A stretch of 64,000 nucleotides of DNA, taken from the NCBI RefSeq assembly GCF_028502605.1, contig NC_079237.1, positions 3,162,001 through 3,226,000 on the forward strand. The letters run 5' to 3'. Positions 44,219 to 55,056 of this stretch are shown piece by piece (positions within the stretch are counted from its first letter, which is position 1; every line of letters begins with the position of its first letter). The position numbers and the translations under genes were made by a program. The DNA is from Trichoderma breve. Lineage: Eukaryota; Ascomycota; Sordariomycetes; Hypocreales; Hypocreaceae. The notes below the pieces were generated by a model. The model made no database searches, was not told where the DNA came from, and saw nothing but the letters and a program-made list of their open reading frames with translations.

Positions 44219-45692
44219 CTATGAGTTGCAAAGAGCGATAATGTCCTCCGGTACATACACCTGGAGAATGTCAATCAACTGGTTCAGCGGGATCCAGTCG
44301 AGGCTGCCGTGAATGCTCTGCAGTGTGTGGCCAGAGTAAAGAACGCGAGCATAGTAAGCCTTCTTCGACTTTTCTGTCGTCTCCCAAACCTCGATGGCGA
44401 CGTTGGAGCCCATGGCAGGCCATCTCAGCTGGTTGATTCCCAGAGCACCCAAAACGGGACCAATATCACCGTCGTGGATGAAAGTGTGTGCGTAGACATA
44501 CTTTTGCTTCTTGCCCAAGACGGCCTCGAGGCGGTTGACAATCTCGCCGATGAAGAGACCCTCGGTGGCCTGGATATACTTGACGGCCTGAGGGTTGTTG
44601 CGCCAGTAGTAGTTCCACTCCCAGTCGCCAGCACGGAAGACTTCCTCGGCCTGGATCTTGGACACGCACTTGGAAGAGTCGGTGAAGCTGCAAGGAAGCT
44701 CGTATCCGTTGCAAAGGCGGGCCTGGAAGTTGTCGGAGAAGTGATCAAAGGTGCTCTGCCACGCACTGCTAGTAGCGCCGAGAATGCTTCCCAGAGACTG
44801 CCTGAGGTCAGCCGTCACGCTGAGATGCTGGTTCCATTCGGTGGTGGACTGAATGGACGACAGAATGGAGTTTCTGGCATTGCATCCATAGCCGTTGTTG
44901 ACGGTGTCGGGGCCGGGCTGCTGGTGAAGAGGCACAGCGCCAGAGTAGTGAGGCCAGAGACCGCGCAGGACGCCTCCAGCGCTCTGCTGGGTGAGAGCTG
45001 AGGAGCTGGATCGTAGCCAGACTTTGTCGTTGGGACTGGATGGGATTAGGCCAAGCTTCCCGCCATACAGAGCCCAGAGGTCCTTGCCGTGCTGGATACC
45101 ATCAAGAAAGCCGCCAGTGGTCAGCTGAGGGAAGAAGCAGGTCGAGTTAATGTACGGCAGAGCATCCACGAACGGGTTGCTCGGGTCCGTGTAGACGTCG
45201 GCAAAGACCTGAGCACCAGAGGTGCCGCGCACTTCGCCTCCATACAAGAAGGCTTCAAAGCTGGAGCAGTCAAATGGTTGGTTCTATCACGAGGCAGTTG
45301 TGTGTTAGCAGACCGATATCGCTGCGGTTCAACCACAATACAGTACAGGCTCTTACCTCTCCACCTGGGGCCAGGTTGTACATGGTGCGCCTCTGGTGTC
45401 GCTGGAGATACTCGAGATACACCAGCTTGGCGTGACGGTCATTGGGCAGCTCATACTCATTCACACGGGGATGAGGCATGGAGCAGTAGTCGTAGACGCC
45501 AAACGGAGAGCCCTGAGAGGCCCTGTTGGCGGGAGCGCTGTAGATGCCTCCATTGGTCCCCAGCGCGCTGTTGCTGATGTACGACGTGTCATTGAGCCCA
45601 GAGGGATAGAAAGTGTCGACAGGCGACAGATGCGATCCGGCAACAACGAAGCCCTGGGCCAAGACGCCCACTGCCATGGCGCGAGTCAGCAT
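44219..45692 (-). CDS. Secreted histidine-phosphatase superfamily (acid phosphatase) protein
   Basis: Two exons, 45692-45357 and 45283-44219, 466 residues. An N-terminal signal peptide (MLTRAMAVGVLAQGFVVAGS) is present. The phospho-histidine motif reads QRHQRRT, matching the RHxxRT form of the family branch related to 2-phosphoxylose phosphatase rather than the RHGxRxP of phytases. The second catalytic element is HDGDIG in AHTFIHDGDIGPVLGAL, supplying the proton-donor Asp. Several Cys residues (SSFEAF preceded by DC, STCFF, LCNGYELPCSF, KCVSK, and the final LCNS) could form disulfides. N-glycosylation sequons are seen (NDTS, NSTC). Substrate is not clear; phosphate scavenging outside the cell is a fair guess. 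Confidence 0.88.
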
Positions 45693-48600
45693 GATGGTGG
45701 TGGATTGAATGGATAGACAGTGAGTGAAGCCTAGGTTTCAATGTTACCTTGGAGGACTTCCTGGGGCACGTCAGAAGATATAACTCCGATGGCCTGCAAC
45801 GGCACCGCGACCACGTGTCTGTGCTTGAGCTTCATCTCATGCAGGAACACGCCCGAACCAGCACGGGTAAATTGATGGTGACGATATGGGAATGGATGAA
45901 TGTTTTCAGCTGCAGCCACCTATTCTCGAAGCACGTTAGCTGGAATGCTTCTAGGCGTTTATTGATGAAATTAGCAGCTTCGTCAGCACCTAATTCTGCT
46001 TCGAAATCGCCAGTCTCCTCGCCGATTCTTGACAAAAATCCCCCTCGACTGCTGTATGTGTTCGGTATTTCGGAAGCGCCAACGATCTGCGAGCCACTTG
46101 TTGGAGTTGATGGTCGCACGTGCCAGCCGCTGGCCTGCAGTAGATGGAGCGCTCACATTATCCGGCGGTCTAGGTTGAGCACCTCGACGGTGTCAAATCC
46201 GGTTAACATCCGATTGATGAAGGACTCTAGACAATGTAAATGACTTCATATTACTTTTTGTTCTTGTAAAATAATTATTTATACTTGAAAATCGGATGTT
46301 GTGGAGCCTCTAGAGCTGCGATATCGCTGACCGTCTATTACAGCTTGCCACTAGCACCAACTTATGTGTGTACCCGGCGTCTACAAGTTTATTCTTAGCA
46401 TAACAGCTTCACCCTTGTTGTAACACAAATTTACTCGCATCAATTGAATATTACTGTCTGTCGTCCATCATCAATTACAAGCTAGCACAAACTATTAACT
46501 GCCTAGAGTGGATGAATCAAGCCTGTGACGCATTAACGGCCAGATTCCGCAACGCCAGCCAACATCTTGCCTGGAATGACCTGTCAGGAACATCAACACA
46601 TCTAACTAAGGAATGACTTATTATATACTTAACAATATCTAGTAGTCCTACATTTTGTTCGTATTTTTATTTATAATACCTGCATCCGTAAAATTACTGT
46701 TTATGATTGTAAGCTACTAATACATCTTGAAGAGACCCTCACGTCTCATATCTAAGTGATGAAATATCCAACAATTAAGAATTCTGCATACACAAGTTAT
46801 TGGCTCATTTATTTCGTTGTATAAATACAAAGTTGGCCAATACTGGGCAATATTGTCTCCATACTTAATTGAAACATTATGAGAAGTGCCATTATCAACT
46901 CAACCTCATCCATCAGTGTTTATGCTTGTCATGACCACACTCACCTTTACCTCAATTCCCATATATAGCACTAATACAGTTAGGCCATAGATTATCATGT
47001 TTAATTCTATACTGTTATAGGGTGCTACTACAATATCTGCTCCAGACGGGAAAACATTGCCAGCCACGTTAGGGTAACAGTTCAGATCGCGAGTGTACTA
47101 TAATATGCCCTTCCCCCCTTCCGAGGTAGGCTATGTAAATAACAGCCATCTCCACATACGCAATCCAACGTCTAAAGTTATTTTTATGAAGAAAAGGGCA
47201 TCAATTCGGACACTATCCAACGGCTCGGCCCTGATTACTGTCTCGCCAACGGCTCATACTCCGTATCTAGCCTTCCTCTCGCTGTCTTTGCTGCTCACCG
47301 TTTTTAGATTCTGGTTTCGGAAGAGCGGCTGACCCAAGTCCCGGGGTGAGAAAGAATTTGCTATCGCAACTGAGACACTTACCGATCGCCGAAACATAAG
47401 ACATGTTATTTTCCAGCTTCGTGGGGGCTGGAGTGATGCGATTCGAGAGAATAGACTTTTTCCCCCTTGAGGACTGGAGGTGACATCGTGCACTCGGCAT
47501 TATAAATTTGTTTGACAATACGAAGACTTACGCTGCTAAGCGACGTTCTCTCTCCTTTCTCTGTTAGCCAGCGCAATTGATCTTTTGAACTTGCGATCTC
47601 GTTAGCTCTGTGCATACAATGCCCCTCATACTCCAAAGACAAAAAAACATCCCGTGGCAACAGATGTTCTCCTAGAATAGAGTTTGTTTCTTTCTCAAAC
47701 TGAACCAAAGGCAAAACAATGTGTCAGCCCTCCCTGAAATCCCGTTATTAGCTCAGAAACTCTGTAGCCCTTGTTAACCCCTTCGGTAAGCGAGAGCTAG
47801 AGCTATAAATCTGCAAGGGTGCAACACGGCTTGCATTTCGGATCGCATCCTATACGTCGATCCTATCTATTCGCGAGGGATTGGGTCCGAACTGAGGATA
47901 ATCAGGGATGAAAAATGTGTTCAAATGATCATCCACTGCTTAGCCGCATCATGTCTCTCGCGCTCAGGGCAATGACGGAGAGCTGATTGAGTGAGTTACG
48001 AGCGGAGCACGGAATACAGAATCCTATTGTGGAGTCGACGTTGCTAATCAGAGTCAACCAACGTACAATATTGGGGGCAAACGGTAAAGCTTCGTTGAGA
48101 TCTTTCTTGAAGCTATTTTTAAACTTGGCATCGCTGCGTAGACTGCCGTCTTGTCCTTCGGACTTATCATTGACTTACTCATACCCTTGGCGGCCGTTTC
48201 TCAGACCAAGACTGATTCGACTTCCGCCCCCTAATGTTTTAGCTTGCACTAATCAGCGGTACATCTGCTCCGAATGACCCTTTGAGTCAGGTCCCTGATC
48301 TCCGATGCCGATTTTTTGTTATCTGCTGGCGCCTTTGAACCACAATGGACATCACGAGAGCTAAAGAAATCCACTCGTTCAGAGCTAAAGCGATCTAAAT
48401 GGGGCCAAATGCTACCAACCCCGTTGATGCTATCCCCGGGATCGTAATTGGAATAATCTCATACGACAGTTCAGGCGAGGCTGAGGACGATCGATCCACA
48501 TTTTAAATAGGATAATTCTCTTTGTAGATGTGCGAAGATCAAAAAGAGCTACGGCCAATCATTACCGCTGCTTATTGGCTACATCCTGAGAATTACAACC

Positions 48601-49257
48601 CAGTCCATCACCATGGGTTGAGCAATTCCCAGGGTCTGGTATACACTTTCATATTACATTAAGACCTCCTTATTCATCACATTGGTCCAGCCTTCTTCTC
48701 GTGTCTCTCTCGAATTCCAAATCATCAGCACGCATATGATAGATGCCGCCTTAGACAAAACGGCTGAGGGGCCAACCACGGCCCGCAGAATGACAAATTC
48801 AGGATCCCGAATCTCTGGGTGGGCCACTTAGATCGGTAAAAGGCGAATCAGCCCAACTGCAGAGGAGAAGGAAAGACAATCTCAGACTCCGCGAAACAAC
48901 GGCATTGACTACTTGTATACAGGCGCCTGGACCGCGCAGACCGCGCTACTGCACCTACACCCTTGAGACTTGAGCCTGTGGAGACGTGCTCCGTAGAGAA
49001 AAGTAAATTGCGTCCTTCATACGAGATGTCTTAGACTGAGGGCCGACTTTGCCGCGAGCTGCAAAGAGGCGGAGAGACATGGGATCCTCTGACACTAGTA
49101 ATAGTGGTGTTTTGCTTTCGATATTATTGTTGAGTTCTAATTGAAGCTTAAAGAGGACGATCGCCCTCTCGAAACTGGATTCATTTATTCTCAAACAGAT
49201 CGTCACTAATACCGTTGACTTCGGTCTCGTACTATATCTATATTTATAATTGCCACA
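45693..49257. other. Gene-poor, AT-rich 3.5 kb stretch
   Basis: Apart from the possible broken frame at 45.8-46.2 kb, I recognise no gene. 46.25-47.1 kb is notably AT-rich. On the minus strand at about 47540-47714 a frame (LPRDVFLSLEYEGHC, ASSKDQLRWLTEKGE) followed by a GTAAGT donor looks weakly exon-like, but it belongs to no family I know. No transposase, terminal repeats or tRNA was seen. Confidence 0.45.
45832..46227 (-). pseudogene. Possible remnant of a protein-coding gene with an in-frame TGA
   Basis: The minus strand reads for about 130 codons in one frame, interrupted by a single TGA at 46155-46153 (context RRIM, stop, ALHLLQASGWHV). It continues through IVGASEIPNTYSSRGGFLSRIGEE-type sequence with protein-like composition to KRLEAF. 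A nearby frame at 45919-45731 (AAAENIHPFPYRHHQF, then LKHRHVVAVPLQAIGVISSDV) also looks coding. An AGCTAAC and AATAG pair between them resembles an intron end. I do not recognise the family. It may be a decayed gene or an unrecognised spliced one. Confidence 0.3.
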
Positions 49258-50087
49258 ATGCTTTTGTGCAATGTTTTTTCGTTTGCGGTTTTTGCTACGG
49301 CTGCATATGCCAGCGTCCAAGTTCAGCAGTGGATGCCGCCTGGACCAGATGATTCGCGAGGGCCGTGCCCAATGCTGAATACTTTGGCAAACCATGGCTA
49401 TCTGTAAGGCTCTCTATTACTTGATGCAAGGATGATCCAATGACTAACTGACTGTCCTAAAGTCCTCATAGTGGCCGCCATATTTCGCCTTCACAGATAG
49501 AAAACGCCTTCACAAACTTCCTCAATATCGAAGCAGGATTTGCAGCCGCTGCCAAGGACTTTGCCAAAGCATGGGGTAATGAGACTTTCGACCTTGATGA
49601 CCTCAACACACCAGACATACTGCAGCACATTGCATCCCTCACTCGAGATGATTACACGTCTCGTAATCCTCATTTGAAGCCAAACTTCCTCCGAATTGAG
49701 CGCCTCATGTCTGATAGCCCTACATCATTCATTAACATTGATTCTATTGCCAAAACCCGACTACGTGTGGAATCAGAGTCAATACCAAACGCGCTTTCCA
49801 AAAACCAGATGAATGCGGCTCTGTTTGAAGCCGCAATGGTCCTTGTCATGATGTCAGACCACAGCCCTGATGCTGAGTCTAACCCTCCTCTATCGGCGTA
49901 TCAGGGCCCTAAAGATCGCATTCGAGCATGGTTTGAGCAGGAAAGATTTCCTACGGAATTTGGATGGCAGCCATCAGCAAGGACTATCAAGTTGGCTGAC
50001 CTGAATCCTGCAATTGACGGTATTATTAAGTCTATGCAGAGACAGGATAACAGCGGGCGTGTTGCGCAAAAGTTTTCTGAAGATTAA
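49258..50087 (+). CDS. Small secreted heme-thiolate peroxidase (chloroperoxidase/peroxygenase-like)
   Basis: Two exons, 49258-49403 and 49463-50087, 256 residues. A signal peptide (MLLCNVFSFAVFATAAYAS) is followed by the proximal motif GPCPMLNTLANHGYLPHSGR, where the Cys of PCP ligates heme. The intron splits the Leu codon of GYLP. The C-terminal GWQPSARTIKLADL resembles the family's usual ending. In short peroxygenases an EHD motif (Mg-binding, near the heme propionate) precedes ASLTR; here the matching stretch is LQHIASLTRDD, so Glu and Asp are replaced by Gln and Ile. A later acid-base Glu may be that in LFEAAMVLVM. The enzyme may have altered or lost activity. Confidence 0.88.
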
Positions 50088-50268
50088 AATGTTATTGGTG
50101 ATCTATTAGCAGGCTATGAATGGCGTCATTTTGGTTCTGTGTACATGATATAATGGTAGTTTCATTTAATAACTGCATTCTTATCTAACACTTTGAATCA
50201 TATTTATGCTCTAGTATTCTCAGTACTCGCAAGAAACAAGCGCTCAAAAGTTTCCGTAGTCTATCTTT

Positions 50269-51615
50269 CTATGCTTTCCATGGGCTTACACTGTATGCTG
50301 CCCTCCATCTATTCAACAACTCCCGGTCAAAACTGACAAGAACCTCAAGATCGCCGTTGGGAAGTCTGGGAAACACAACCGGATACCGCTTAGTCTTGAA
50401 AGTCGGCAGTCTTACAACTTCACAGTGTCCTAGTTCAGTGCCCCAATCGAGCTCATAAACACCTTCATCGGCCCAAGAGACAATGGAGACGCTTGCGGGC
50501 TGCTCGCAGAGTTTGAGTCCTGTGACGTCCTCTTGAGCAGATAGATGATTGACAATGGTATTCATCTTGTTTTCATCAATAGCATTGACGCTTTGGCGAA
50601 CGGCAGCTGCAACATTTGCGATTGCTGATATAGAATATGTCTCTCCACTTGATCTTCCTATATCCATGAGATCGACTTTCTTAGCGGTCACCAGCGACAC
50701 TCCAAAAGCGGCCCCAAGGTAGTTCTTTGGTAAAGGTGGGTTGTAACGACTGCGACAGTTGACTGCAATACGCATAAAGCAGACATCGTTGGCAGTATCT
50801 TTATCATCATCTGAAGATTCAGAAAAAATAGCAGAGCCCCAAAGGAGAGCAGTTAATATGTCGCTAGTTGATACCCAAGAGGTCCCATCGGGCAAGTGCT
50901 TGCTAATTTCGGCCTTGAGACTTGTTAAAGATTCTGCAGAGTATCTGAAAAAAGTTGTTTCAATCTCCACGGGCTTTGACGGCTGGCTGGACGGGCTACT
51001 GTCTTCTTTGTGAAGGAGAAGCGGCGCATCAGCTGGAGCATGACGAGAGCTGTTGACAATTGCTGTGCGGTCCAGCCACAGTTGGCTAAATTGAATATCT
51101 TCAGAAGACCCAGTCCTACAATGCGACGCCCATATTTTCAACAGCGAGCCAAAAGCGGTAATATCGGCTGTTGAGTGGTTCAGACTGACACTGAGCAAAC
51201 AACCTCCCTTCACCAGAGATAAGACGGCGCGAAAGACCGGACTGGGCGACGTATTCGCGGGATTGAGGTCAGCAAAAAATAGATCCAGTCCATCAAATAG
51301 CGAAGGTCGAAAACCTCCCGCCTTCAGGTCGTTATAATCGACCGCCGTGGCGAGATCGTTGACACGAAATAAATCGCCTAATGAGTCACACGGTGGACTC
51401 AACGCAACGGAACCTTTAGGATGGGTCCTGGCCACTATCCTAGAGGCGAGATATGGAACATCTGCCAAAGTACTTGCGAGGCCATCTCGGAGGACTTCGT
51501 ATATTCGAGGATTTGTAGACGGAAAGCAGAGGATTTGGCTAATGAATGACCGCGGCATCACCCACTCGAGTGGAGATAGCTGGCTTAGCTCTTGCGGTGA
51601 TAGTGTTTCCGCCAT
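50269..51615 (-). CDS. Acyltransferase, BAHD/trichothecene 3-O-acetyltransferase-like
   Basis: Single exon, 448 residues, ATG at 51615. The catalytic HxxxD is HSTAD (in LSVSLNHSTADITAFG), where His is the general base in this superfamily and the Asp is structural. The second landmark, DFGWG in plant members, appears as LDWGTELGHCEVVRLP near the C-terminus. The N-terminal SPLEWVMPRSFISQILCFPST and the ADVPYLASRIV segment fit the fungal transferase family that moves acyl groups from CoA to hydroxyls or amines of secondary metabolites. The gene is divergent from an FMN reductase gene over a 0.6 kb shared promoter. No biosynthetic backbone enzyme is nearby. Confidence 0.88.
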   Translation of the reverse strand: MAETLSPQELSQLSPLEWVMPRSFISQILCFPSTNPRIYEVLRDGLASTLADVPYLASRIVARTHPKGSVALSPPCDSLGDLFRVNDLATAVDYNDLKAGGFRPSLFDGLDLFFADLNPANTSPSPVFRAVLSLVKGGCLLSVSLNHSTADITAFGSLLKIWASHCRTGSSEDIQFSQLWLDRTAIVNSSRHAPADAPLLLHKEDSSPSSQPSKPVEIETTFFRYSAESLTSLKAEISKHLPDGTSWVSTSDILTALLWGSAIFSESSDDDKDTANDVCFMRIAVNCRSRYNPPLPKNYLGAAFGVSLVTAKKVDLMDIGRSSGETYSISAIANVAAAVRQSVNAIDENKMNTIVNHLSAQEDVTGLKLCEQPASVSIVSWADEGVYELDWGTELGHCEVVRLPTFKTKRYPVVFPRLPNGDLEVLVSFDRELLNRWRAAYSVSPWKA

Positions 51616-52212
51616 GGTTTGCTGGAGCTGGCGTAAGGAGGAATGCCAAGAGGCTTGTTATCTGAGATGTGTTATAAGAGGGATTAAAACGATTTAGAAT
51701 GTCGACGCTATGCGAAGGATTATACTAGAGGTCCTTGTCAGCGATCGGCAGTTGTGTTAGTTGTAAAGCGCTCACGCCATCTGCCGAAAGCTACGGGCAT
51801 TGCACCTTTGGCTTGCATGTAAGCACAACTCGATATAAGTAAAATTGTAAGAGTATAACTCTTAAATCTAATTCGCTAGTCTAAATAAATCACTGTGTCA
51901 TTACTCCATAAATATCCCCGTATAGAGCACAGTTGCAAGAGTTTTCATCCTGCGTTCCGCAATAGCCGCTATCAGGCAGCGGCCATTAGGCAATACGCGA
52001 AGGCCGAGCAAAAGACCGCCGAGCCAAATGTCTAGTCACCGCGAAACTCGTTTTAGTAAGCGGCGGTTACCCTTTTGTAAGTCATTCATCCAATGATATT
52101 AAAGCTCCTGTTGGTAGCCTTCGGGTTCTGGTATATATTTACTGGGCAGCGCCTTCAGAAAATTGCTCTGAACCGACGCTCTTTTCTCTCTTCATTCAAT
52201 TAGACAATCACC
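51616..52212. promoter_or_regulatory. Bidirectional promoter, acyltransferase / FMN reductase
   Basis: About 0.6 kb between divergent start codons. A TATATTT-like element lies near 52132-52138, some 75 bp upstream of the reductase ATG. Nothing else was recognised. Confidence 0.5.
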
Positions 52213-52809
52213 ATGGCTGCTGCCAAGTCTATCGCTGTTGTCATCAGCAGTACTCGCCCTCAGCGCATTAACCCCTTCGTTGCTGGTTATGTCGCTTCTG
52301 TCATTAACTCTATTCCCCAGACTACTGCAAAGGTTGAATTACTCGATTTGGCAACACTCAATCTTCCTCTCTTCAACGAGCCTCTAGTTCCAGGCGAGGT
52401 TCCGGCTGATGATCCCACGCCTCATTATCATTACGAATATACCCGCGCCTGGTCAGCTCTTGTTCGTAAATATGATGGATTCATCTTTGTTACGCCACAA
52501 TACAACTGGTCTATCCCCGCGAGCTTGAAGAATGCTTTGGACTACGTATTTCATGAGTGGAATGGGAAGCCTGCTGCGATTGTGACATATGGATTCAGAG
52601 GCGGTGTTAAAGCTGAACCCCATCTACGCGAAATCCTGAACGGACTGCGAATGGTTACCGTTGAACCGACCTTAGCACTCAAAATCGTTAAAGGGGGGCC
52701 AGGAGAGAGGGAAAAGCTGATGGAAGAGACTTGGAAGGAAGATGGAGCGGACGAAAAGATAGCAACATTATTTGATAGTTTGTTAAGTCATTTTGAAGCA
52801 AAAAATTAA
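52213..52809 (+). CDS. NADPH-dependent FMN reductase (flavodoxin-like)
   Basis: Single exon, 198 residues, ATG at 52213 in CACCATGG context. The flavin phosphate-binding loop is SSTRPQRINPFVAGYV near residue 12, followed by the second FMN-contact motif TPQYNWSIPASLKNALDYVFHEWNGKPAAIVTYGFRGG. These match the NADPH-dependent FMN reductase family, which reduces FMN, quinones or azo compounds. It has no signal peptide, so it is cytosolic. It shares its upstream region with the acyltransferase, suggesting co-expression. Confidence 0.93.
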   Translation: MAAAKSIAVVISSTRPQRINPFVAGYVASVINSIPQTTAKVELLDLATLNLPLFNEPLVPGEVPADDPTPHYHYEYTRAWSALVRKYDGFIFVTPQYNWSIPASLKNALDYVFHEWNGKPAAIVTYGFRGGVKAEPHLREILNGLRMVTVEPTLALKIVKGGPGEREKLMEETWKEDGADEKIATLFDSLLSHFEAKN

Positions 52810-53703
52810 AATAGGGGTATGGTATTAGATAATGGAAGTATGTACTGATGCCTTAGGTAGTCATTATCCGTAACAATTTATGCCTTCTTCTCCTTAGCCT
52901 AACCAGAGCCTAAATGAAGAAAAACTAAACTTTAGTCAACGAAAATATTGCATAGTACCTTACATTACCACATAGCTCGAGAATGAACTCCGTAGCAAAA
53001 GCAAATGGCTATGCATGCGTATTCTCCTAGATACTATTTGACATGGATCTTTATTTAAGTAACCAATCAGCCAAATCCAGTCATGTAGATTCTACGATGG
53101 AGATACATTTGTGCATGTGATTGCGGCATACATGCTAGTGCTTTCACAATTGGTGCAGTTCTTGAGATTCTCAACGCCGCTGAATGTCATCAAGCGATCC
53201 TACCCACTCAGTGGCCTTATCTTCAGTCCATCCTAAGTAGCTCTATCATAGTTCAATGCTACCAAGCTCACTATATGTAGCTGTATATCCTTTACGAGAT
53301 ATTTCACATGACGACATGTAAATTATCACCCTTGCTTATATGTCAAGTCAAGAAAGTATCCTGCATTACCTCAGTGAGCGTCACTTTCACATCCTAAACA
53401 GGAGGCTAATAACAAAAGACAAAGAGAGAAAGAAAGAAAGAAAAGAGCAATAAGGTCAGCCACGCGAGCTACCTTCCCCGTAACTCCAGCTGGCCTCTTC
53501 TATTAGGATCTATGAACGTCTATTTTCTTATGATGTTCATATATTGATAAGAACAGATATATGCTAGTATGGTCCTTCGAGACTAGTGGTAGCTTTTCTC
53601 TCGTTCAACGATACTCCGTGTTGATGGCAGCACACCTCTAAAAGCGTCACAAAATGCCGGGACAAATAATAAAAAGTATGTAAATTAGGCAGACTCTCCT
53701 TCA
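52810..53703. other. Convergent intergenic region, FMN reductase to GTPase A
   Basis: About 0.9 kb, no gene. There is a purine microsatellite (AAAG units) near 53425-53447. The rest is ordinary AT-rich 3' sequence of both genes. Confidence 0.5.
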
Positions 53704-55056
53704 CTACATAACCACACAATCGCTTTCCTTTTTCTTCTTCCTATCCGCAGCTTCAGCTTCCTTTTTTACCAATTCTGCCTTCATGTCCCCTATTTGAGCT
53801 TCAAACTCATTCTGTTGTCTGGCTAGATCCAGCTGGATCCTGAGCTCCATCAACTGTTTTTGAGCTTCCATCTCTTTCTTGTGTGCTTCATCGCGCAATC
53901 GTTGTAGCTCCTCGTTCCGTTGGGTCTGTAGTTGCTTCACGTCGACACGCAAGCGCTCACTATCCTGGGCGGCAAGCCGAATTTTCTTCTCTAGGTCGAC
54001 ACGAACTTGAATAAAATCTTCTCTGGCACGCGCGTCACGCTTATTAAACTCCTGCTCCATTTCCTTGCGAAGCTTTTTTAGATCTTTTTTGTGCTTCTTT
54101 CGTAGGGCCGCCAGATCTGCTTGCACTTCCTGGCCTGCACTTGTCTCGTCTAGCGTCTTGCCGCTGGCCATCTCTTGCTGGATATCCAGGGTGATGCGCC
54201 GCCTTTGAGCGAAAATGTGCTCCATTACGGCTAATGCCGATACGGTACCCTTGTCCAGTCGGAGGACCTTGCTTCCCCTACTCACCATACCGGCCCAGTA
54301 TTCTGGCTTTGTCGAGAGGTCATGCTCGCGTCTCTCACCCTCCTCTCGCGACACCAACCCCCACATCGTTATTACAAGCACGACACAAGACAGGCCCTCA
54401 TCACCACAGAGTTTCTTGAAGATGCTCAGGTTCTTCAAAGCCGTTCCGCCCATACGGTTGTCTGTAATACGGTGAAGGTAGACGATACCAGCCAGCCGAA
54501 TCTGGGCTTGGTATGAACGGTTCAGCCAGTCAGCCACTTGACGAAGAATTTCCGTGTCGGATCTGTGGGTATCATCAAAGCCAGGGGTATCAATTAAGTA
54601 AAACTTCTTATCGCCAATAGTAGCGGCGTGGATACCGATATCAAAAGTGCCTAGGTAATAATAGAGTAGAGGAAGTTAGCCACAAAAATCAACTCGTATT
54701 CTGCCTTTGGCTGATAACATACACGACTGGAGTTCATGTCCGATTTTGGCGTCCGACGCAAAGTAAGAAATAAAGGTACTCTTTCCAGCGCCCGTAATCC
54801 CCATCACCGCGATAACAGTATCATCAGGTCTTGGGATTTAAAACCAGTTAGTCTTTTCCTCATGTAGACTGCTATATGGCATGAAGCATGATACACACGT
54901 AAGTTTCGGCAGTTCCAACTCTGCATTATCCGATTCCACAGATATAGTAGGGCTACTAACTCGGCTAAAGTCCATTGATTTATGGTAGACTGTCATGCTG
55001 CTTGGAAAGGGCCGAGATTTTGTAAATACATAAGGTGCCGCAGGTCGAGGAACCAT
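53704..55056 (-). CDS. P-loop GTPase with coiled-coil tail and CaaX box (paralog A)
   Basis: Three exons: 55056-54899, 54829-54723 and 54650-53704, 403 residues. The G domain shows P-loop GITGAGKST (63-71), switch I Thr in CTFDIGIHA, and G3 DTPGFDD, followed by LAGIVYLHRITDNRMGGTALKN and LVITMWG. It resembles the AIG1/septin-like clan of G domains common as orphan genes in fungi. From about residue 265 the protein is a long Lys/Glu/Arg/Gln coiled coil. It ends in KKKESDCVVM: Cys400-Val-Val-Met is a CaaX box expected to be farnesylated and to anchor the protein to membranes. Both introns match in place and phase those of the divergent paralog at 56.2 kb. Function unknown. Confidence 0.87.

Noticed and set aside
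44309..45001. 230-codon frame antisense to the phosphatase
   Set aside because: A shadow of a GC-rich coding exon; no start context or domain.
47406..47714. Exon-like minus-strand frame with a GTAAGT donor
   Set aside because: Composition is plausible but no partner exons or family could be recognised, so no gene is called.
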